A DNA stretch of 64,000 nucleotides, taken from contig WSYJ01000029.1 in the NCBI GenBank assembly GCA_020186115.1, forward strand, positions 124,001-188,000. Direction: 5' to 3'. The DNA is from Histomonas meleagridis (taxonomy: Eukaryota; Parabasalia; Tritrichomonadida; Dientamoebidae). The position numbers were made by a program, and so were the translations under genes. The notes below the pieces were generated by a model. The model was not told where the DNA came from, searched no databases, and saw only the letters and a program-made list of their open reading frames with translations. Position 1 is the stretch's first letter. Each line of letters opens with the position of its first letter. Below, one piece after another: positions 59,282 to 64,000 of this stretch.

Positions 59282-60823
59282 ATGGCAGACCTCCAAAACT
59301 CAAATTATAATTACCAGCAGAATTATGATCAAAATTATCAACAAAACCCTTATCAGGCAACTGATTATAATCCAACTTATGCCAATCAACAATACACTTA
59401 TGATCCATATGAAATTCAATATCAACATATACAATTTGATCAATGGCATGAAATTCCTGTTGATCAAACAGAATATTCTCAATATTGGTCAGATCCACAT
59501 CAATTCGAACCAGAACAATTCTCAAAGAACACAGTTAAAGAAAGTCGTTGCAATGATATTTTTTGGGTAATTCTATTTTTTATAAACGTTGGAGGAACAA
59601 TAGCATTATTTGTGCATGTATATTCTAAATATAATATATATTATTCTGAGCATAAAATCGCAGAAAATTCGATTAAATTTTTCTTAAAATTTTTTGGATA
59701 TGGATTATTAATAGCATTTGGCTTAAACTTATTTCATTTTCTATATGCTACTTTATTTCCAAGTTTTTATCTTAAATTTAGTTTATTAATCGATAGTATT
59801 ATAGCCACTGGTGTTGCCGTCTATTTTTATATTAAATTCCATTTATATTTTTTCTTTATATATCCCGCGATCTATGGTTTTATTTCCTTAGTCGTATTTT
59901 TATGTGTTCGAATGTTTATAGGCTTTGCGTTAGATATTTTAATACTTACATCCAAAATTATTAAAAAATTCCCTTCAATATTAATATTTGCCATTATTCA
60001 TGCAATACTACAAATGTTGTTTGTAATATTTTTCGACTTATTTTTCATCATTTTGCTTATCTCAAGTCAATCACTTTATTGGTTATTATATATCGTTATA
60101 TCATATTTATTCATAACAAAAACAATGGGATACATAATTTATATGGCAGTTTCCGGAACTGCAGCTTCATGGTATTTCTTAAATGGAACTGAATATTTCC
60201 CGAAATATCCAATCTTCGGATCATTAAAAAGAGCAATAACAACATCGTTCGGTAGCGCAGTGTTCGCAGGCGCTATACTTACAATTGCAGAATTGTTAAA
60301 TGCAATGATGAAATATTGGGCACGAATATTCTGTTGGCTTCCTTGTGTTTATTGCATTTGTACATTATTAAGGAAATGTTTGAAGTCTTTGATTTCTTTA
60401 ATTAATAGATTCGCTTTGATATATTGTTCAATTTATGGTGTGCCATTTACAGAAGGTTGTAGAAGATGGACTGAACTTTCTTGTCGTAAGTTTTGTGATG
60501 TGCTTATTAAGGATGGTTGTATATCAGCCACAATCACTTTAAATGAAATTATGTTGTTGGTAACAAGTGGTATTGTTGGATTTTACTTGGGTAATTCAGA
60601 TGAAACGAAGGGAATTTGTTGCGTTTGCGCTTGCACTTTTACATATTCATTGTTTACTATTTTGGTTCAGCCAATTTTGACAGTAGCTGATACATTGATT
60701 GTATGTTTTGCTGAAGAACCAAGCAAATTACAATATATATCAGGAAACCTTTATGAAAAATTCTGTGATCAATATCATAAAAGAGTTGAAGATAGTAAAT
60801 CAGAAATGAGCCAAGTGAATTAA
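59282..60823 (+). CDS. SLC44/CTL choline transporter-like protein
   Basis: A 513-residue protein. The first 80 residues are Tyr/Gln/Asn-rich and cytosolic. About ten TM helices then follow. The CTL signature is present in GTAASWYFLNGTEYFPKYPIFGSLKRAITTSFGS (V/S-GTxASWYF ... PxxSLKRAxTTSFGSxxF), as well as the C-terminal region CIYGVPFTEGCRRWTELSC resembling the AIYGxxFCxSAxxA helix. CTL proteins move choline or related amines and support membrane lipid synthesis. A Cys/Leu-rich segment (LPCVYCICTLLRKCLKSL) is typical of the family. The C-terminus lies on the cytosolic side with a short tail. Confidence 0.86.
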   Translation: MADLQNSNYNYQQNYDQNYQQNPYQATDYNPTYANQQYTYDPYEIQYQHIQFDQWHEIPVDQTEYSQYWSDPHQFEPEQFSKNTVKESRCNDIFWVILFFINVGGTIALFVHVYSKYNIYYSEHKIAENSIKFFLKFFGYGLLIAFGLNLFHFLYATLFPSFYLKFSLLIDSIIATGVAVYFYIKFHLYFFFIYPAIYGFISLVVFLCVRMFIGFALDILILTSKIIKKFPSILIFAIIHAILQMLFVIFFDLFFIILLISSQSLYWLLYIVISYLFITKTMGYIIYMAVSGTAASWYFLNGTEYFPKYPIFGSLKRAITTSFGSAVFAGAILTIAELLNAMMKYWARIFCWLPCVYCICTLLRKCLKSLISLINRFALIYCSIYGVPFTEGCRRWTELSCRKFCDVLIKDGCISATITLNEIMLLVTSGIVGFYLGNSDETKGICCVCACTFTYSLFTILVQPILTVADTLIVCFAEEPSKLQYISGNLYEKFCDQYHKRVEDSKSEMSQVN

Positions 60824-61355
60824 TAAAGAAACCATTTGATTTCACTTTTTTCACTATAACCGTTCCGAAAAAAAGTGCTATTGACATTCAAATTTGAATG
60901 TACTTTTTTGGACAGAAAATCGAAAATAATTTCAAAATGACATAAAAAAATGGAATTTCAAGCATCGGACAATTCTTTCTTTCATATTTAAAGAATGGAA
61001 TGTTGTTTAGGCAATTTATTTTAATGTTTTTAAAAAAATTACTAATTACAATTGTATACAAAAAAAGGATAATTTCTTTTATTTATATTCTTTATATAAT
61101 GGTTTTAACTTCTTAATAATTAAAATTGATTATTTATTTTCATAACATGAGATATTCACATAATATTATTTAAGGTTAAGTGTAATAACTTTTCTTTGTG
61201 AATAACAGTTTCGTACCCAAACTACTTTTTCATTCAAGCGAAAAAATGGCGGTTATTACAGAAAAAATGTTCTCATTTTCTTACAAAAAGTAGACTTTTC
61301 TCGTAAACCAATCAAAAAATGGCCAGCGTCTTCAATTGAATTTAATAAATTAATA
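60824..61355. promoter_or_regulatory. Gap with palindrome and M3-like motifs
   Basis: 532 bp without a gene. It holds TAACCGTT (60857-60864), the perfect 18-bp palindrome ACATTCAAATTTGAATGT (60884-60901) and GGCGGTTA (61248-61255). The last is about 100 bp before the PP1 ATG and overlaps a short ATG-led frame of 15 codons ([15 protein letters not shown]) that could act as an upstream reading frame if transcribed. Confidence 0.4.
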
Positions 61356-62345
61356 ATGTCCGAACCAAACGCACAAGATATTATAAACAAGCTTTGGTCC
61401 ATTGAGCACGAGCCAAAAACAGTCCCTGCTGGTCTCTCGTTCGAAGAAATTGAGTGGATTCTTTCATCTGTGAAAAAAATATTTCTTGAACAACCTGTTC
61501 TTCTTGAACTTGCTCCACCCCTTACAATATGCGGAGATACTCATGGTCAATACCATGATCTTTTACGACTTTTAAAGATGGGAAAGGTTCCACCTCAAAC
61601 AAGATACCTATTTCTTGGTGATTATGTTGACAGAGGCGCTCAAAGCATTGAAACAGTTTGCCTTCTTTTCTGCTACAAGATTGTATATCCAAATGATTTC
61701 TTTATGCTTCGTGGAAATCATGAATGTTCATATATTAACCGTCTTTATGGTTTCTATGATGATTGCATCGACCAATACAACCTCTCCATATGGAAGAAGT
61801 TTTGTGATGTCTTTAATTGTCTTCCAATAGCCGCAATAATCGATGAAAAAATCTTTTGCATCCATGGAGGCATTTCACCAAGCTTAAATTCACTTGATGA
61901 TATCAGAGCACTTCAAAGACCAATGGAAGTTCCAGAAGAAGGTCTTCTTTGTGATTTATTGTGGTCAGATCCAGATGGTGAAATTGAAACATGGGAAGAG
62001 AACGACCGTGGAACCAGCGTATGCTTTGGCTTGCAACCAGTTGAGGATTTGCTCTCTAAACTCGGTTTTGATTTAATCTGCAGAGCGCATCAGGCGGTTA
62101 TGAACGGTTATGATTTTCCATATTATCCAAATCAAAGCGTCGTTACGCTTTTCTCTGCTCCGAACTATTGTTATGAGTTTGAGAACAAAGGAGCAATATT
62201 AACAGTCGACGAAAACCTGTTTTGTACCTTCCAAATCCTTGAACCTGTCATAGAGGATAACGATGTTATTATCGATCGTCCAGGAACACCACCAAGAGCT
62301 GGGAAATCACCAGGAGATAACTCAGAAAGCCTTACACTTGAGTAA
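61356..62345 (+). CDS. PP1-class serine/threonine protein phosphatase catalytic subunit
   Basis: A 329-residue enzyme with all PPP motifs: GDTHGQ, GDYVDRG, RGNHE, the FCIHGG histidine, and SAPNYC with DRG. Residues flanking the metal sites follow the PP1 pattern ([56 protein letters not shown]). It differs in the substrate-groove segment (RGTSVCFG for [19 protein letters not shown] for EDGYEFFAKRQ), so it is a divergent member. Active-site residues are intact. The C-terminal tail has a TPPR motif (about 308), typical of PP1 where CDK phosphorylation inhibits the enzyme. PP1 dephosphorylates many mitotic and signalling targets. Confidence 0.93.
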   Translation: MSEPNAQDIINKLWSIEHEPKTVPAGLSFEEIEWILSSVKKIFLEQPVLLELAPPLTICGDTHGQYHDLLRLLKMGKVPPQTRYLFLGDYVDRGAQSIETVCLLFCYKIVYPNDFFMLRGNHECSYINRLYGFYDDCIDQYNLSIWKKFCDVFNCLPIAAIIDEKIFCIHGGISPSLNSLDDIRALQRPMEVPEEGLLCDLLWSDPDGEIETWEENDRGTSVCFGLQPVEDLLSKLGFDLICRAHQAVMNGYDFPYYPNQSVVTLFSAPNYCYEFENKGAILTVDENLFCTFQILEPVIEDNDVIIDRPGTPPRAGKSPGDNSESLTLE

Positions 62346-62555
62346 AACGTGATACCAATTGATTTGGTGTCATATTCAAATTTTGATTTTTTTAACTCTT
62401 CTTCAAAATATTGGACACTGTTTAAGGAGTATTGTTGCATTGTATTAATTACGCATTTGTTTATTATCTTTTATTTTTTGGTGAATTCGAAAATTTTGCA
62501 TAATTTCACAGGGTTTGTTTGGCTTATTGAATTCAATTTTTAAACGTACAAAAAG

Positions 62556-63491
62556 ATGGATGTAGCGTTCAAAACAATTTCTGGAAAAACTTTCAATCTT
62601 TGCCTTGATAAAAATTCTACAGTTCTTCAGGCAAAACAGATGCTCCAGGAAAAACATGGCTTTGACGCAGCGTCAACATCATTGATTTTCAAATCTAAAA
62701 AATTATCAGATGACCAACTACTTTTAGATTGTGGAATAGACAGCGGTAGCTTTATTATCCTATTTTCACAAAAGGTGATAAAAAAACCAAAATCTGAACC
62801 TAATATAAATCAACAGCAATTAAGCCAGGTTGAAACAAACAAAGAAGAACAAGAAAATAAACAGAATGAAACAAGTGAATATTTGGGTCCTCAAGATGAA
62901 CCACTTCCATTATTTGTACAGAAATTTGACGGATTCATCCCGGAAAATTTTGATGAAATGGTTAAAAATCTTCAAGAGGCAACACAGATGTCACAAATAG
63001 ATTGCGAGAACGCTCTTAGAGCAGCATTGTTCAAACCAGATTATGCTGCCCAATATCTTTTCTCTGGTCACATTCCTGATCCATCAAGAATGACGGTGCC
63101 AATTTTATCGGATTATGAATACAGTGACGAAGAAGAGGACTATGGTTCTATACGCGAATTACTTACCATCAAAAATCAACTTCAACAGAATCCTCAATTA
63201 TTACCTCAAATAATGGAAAAAATCAGTGCACTTGAAGGTCGGAAAGTTGATCCATTTGTCTTTCTTCAAACAATTGGGTTAAACCCGAGCGATTTTAATG
63301 TAAAAATCGAAGCTGATTCCGAATACGAAAAATCGATGCAGCAGTTCACGTCAGAAGAAAGAGAAATGATACATCGTTTAGAAAAGAAAGAAAACTCTAT
63401 GGATTCAATGACAATCATACAAGTTTTTCTTGCATGCGAAAAAAATGAAGAGCTGACTGCTTCGTGTCTCTCTTCAATGAGAGAAAAATGA
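62556..63491 (+). CDS. RAD23: RAD23 nucleotide-excision-repair and proteasome shuttle
   Basis: A 311-residue protein with the full RAD23 order. UBL at 1-76 (KTFNLCLDKNSTVLQAKQMLQEKHG, LIFKSKKLSDDQLL). UBA1 at about 125-170 (FDEMVKNLQEATQMSQIDCENALRAALFKPDYAAQYLFSG). XPC-binding/STI1 at about 200-250 (LLTIKNQLQQNPQLLPQIMEKI). UBA2 at about 268-310 (REMIHRLEKKENSMDSMTIIQVFLACEKNEELTASCLSS). RAD23 stabilises the XPC/Rad4 damage sensor and carries ubiquitylated proteins to the proteasome through its UBL. Length is shorter than the 360-400 of animals and yeast but all four domains are present. A TCACA initiator-like element lies about 48 nt before the ATG. Confidence 0.92.
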   Translation: MDVAFKTISGKTFNLCLDKNSTVLQAKQMLQEKHGFDAASTSLIFKSKKLSDDQLLLDCGIDSGSFIILFSQKVIKKPKSEPNINQQQLSQVETNKEEQENKQNETSEYLGPQDEPLPLFVQKFDGFIPENFDEMVKNLQEATQMSQIDCENALRAALFKPDYAAQYLFSGHIPDPSRMTVPILSDYEYSDEEEDYGSIRELLTIKNQLQQNPQLLPQIMEKISALEGRKVDPFVFLQTIGLNPSDFNVKIEADSEYEKSMQQFTSEEREMIHRLEKKENSMDSMTIIQVFLACEKNEELTASCLSSMREK

Positions 63492-64000
63492 ACAAATTTA
63501 CTGAATAAAACGTATGTGCTTAATTTTGCACCAATTATGATAAAACGGTCGCAGAACGATAGACCCTTATCGTTCTGGAATTGTAGTTTTATTTGGTCTT
63601 ATTCTCTCAAAAGCTGACGATCATTTTACGTGTAAAATATTCAATGTTTTTATCGTTTTGACAATGTGCTTCAAAGTTTACTTGTTAATGAGTTCTTCTG
63701 ATTCTTGTTCAGTTCATGTACCAAAGCTGGAGCTCTCCGTGTTCCGAAGAGGAGAGGCGATAGTTTTCACCTATTTCAGATGATCACCGTTTCGAATCAA
63801 ACGATAATGGCAGTTATGATCGTTGATGGCACCTGTGTAAATTTAGCTTTTAAAATTTGGTATTTTCATTCTTTAGATAAATTGCTTGTTAAAAACTTCA
63901 AACTTATGTGAATGTGATCAAAAAAATCGTTGTTTACTTTTATAAAAGATTATATAATTTAATTTGTGAACCAACTATTGTGTTTTGCAACGATTCTAAA
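63492..64000. other. Right-edge non-coding region with strong dyads
   Basis: 509 bp after RAD23. Contains the perfect 10-bp inverted repeat CAGAACGATA (63552-63561) / TATCGTTCTG (63568-63577) with a 6-base loop GACCCT, and ATTTTAC (63623-63629) / GTAAAAT (63632-63638). A segment at about 63700-63830 is somewhat G/C-richer than its surroundings, but no tRNA or known RNA fold was recognised. The first dyad contains the TATCGTT/ACGATA motif resembling Trichomonas Myb recognition sites. It may be the promoter of a gene beyond the window. Confidence 0.45.

Noticed and set aside
63790-63840. tRNA T-arm-like GTTTCGAATCAAAC
   Set aside because: No acceptor stem, D arm or anticodon arm around it; likely chance.
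1-64000. CRISPR array, rRNA genes, complete transposons
   Set aside because: No regularly spaced identical repeats with unique spacers, no rRNA-like sequence and no transposase or reverse transcriptase frame was found.

Overview
The window looks like nuclear DNA from a parabasalid protist, most likely Tritrichomonas-like (inference). The sequence is AT-rich and gene-dense. Genes are single uninterrupted reading frames with gaps often of only 30-150 bp. It carries BspA-like leucine-rich-repeat surface proteins with Thr/Ser/Asn hexapeptide stalks and DUF3447-type ankyrin genes. Initiator-like TCA(C/T)(A/T) motifs lie a few bases before many ATGs. A Hydin-class protein implies motile flagella. 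All proteins are eukaryotic; I see no bacterial operons, phage or CRISPR.

Layout. 0-5.6 kb: a degenerate capping-enzyme relative running off the left edge, a cyclin, a Bet3-like TRAPP subunit, a MOCOS-like aminotransferase, tRNA-Trp and a UBX protein. 5.8-9.4 kb: a complete BspA-like surface protein and a start-less BspA cassette sharing a 375-bp block with it. 9.5-27 kb: three long minus-strand genes (large USP deubiquitinase, Hydin-like protein, importin-beta-like protein). 27-34.4 kb: an ER thioredoxin-fold protein, a PH protein, a second importin-beta-like protein, an ankyrin remnant and a Sec7-PH protein. 35-36.5 kb: a decayed BspA gene. 36.9-47.8 kb: Raptor, an LRR-PP2C (PHLPP-like) protein, MPDU1, a UBL-UBA protein, an unknown small protein, SGF29 and the PP2A scaffold. 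48.4-51.1 kb: an ankyrin gene running into a decayed array of 170-bp ankyrin units, interrupted by an inverted copy of the 32.7-33.1 kb locus. 51.3-64 kb: a metallophosphatase, tRNA-Val, a RhoGAP overlapping an unknown gene tail-to-tail, a PH/RUN-like protein, an SLC44 transporter, PP1 and RAD23.

Several genes fall into known systems: TORC1 and its opposing phosphatases (Raptor, PP2A scaffold, PP1); ubiquitin handling (USP, UBX, UBL-UBA, RAD23); membrane traffic (Bet3, Sec7-PH, RhoGAP, RUN); nuclear transport (two importins). They are not arranged as operons.

The most unusual signals are three proteins that keep an enzyme fold but have lost the catalytic residues (capping enzyme, PP2C, Sec7); a 345-bp inverted repeat 17 kb apart that differs only in three homopolymer lengths; a 375-bp BspA duplication with one mismatch seen that joins two different C-terminal tails; and an ankyrin array whose 170-bp period is not a multiple of three. 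Assignments come from reading the sequence and recalling family motifs; no search was run.
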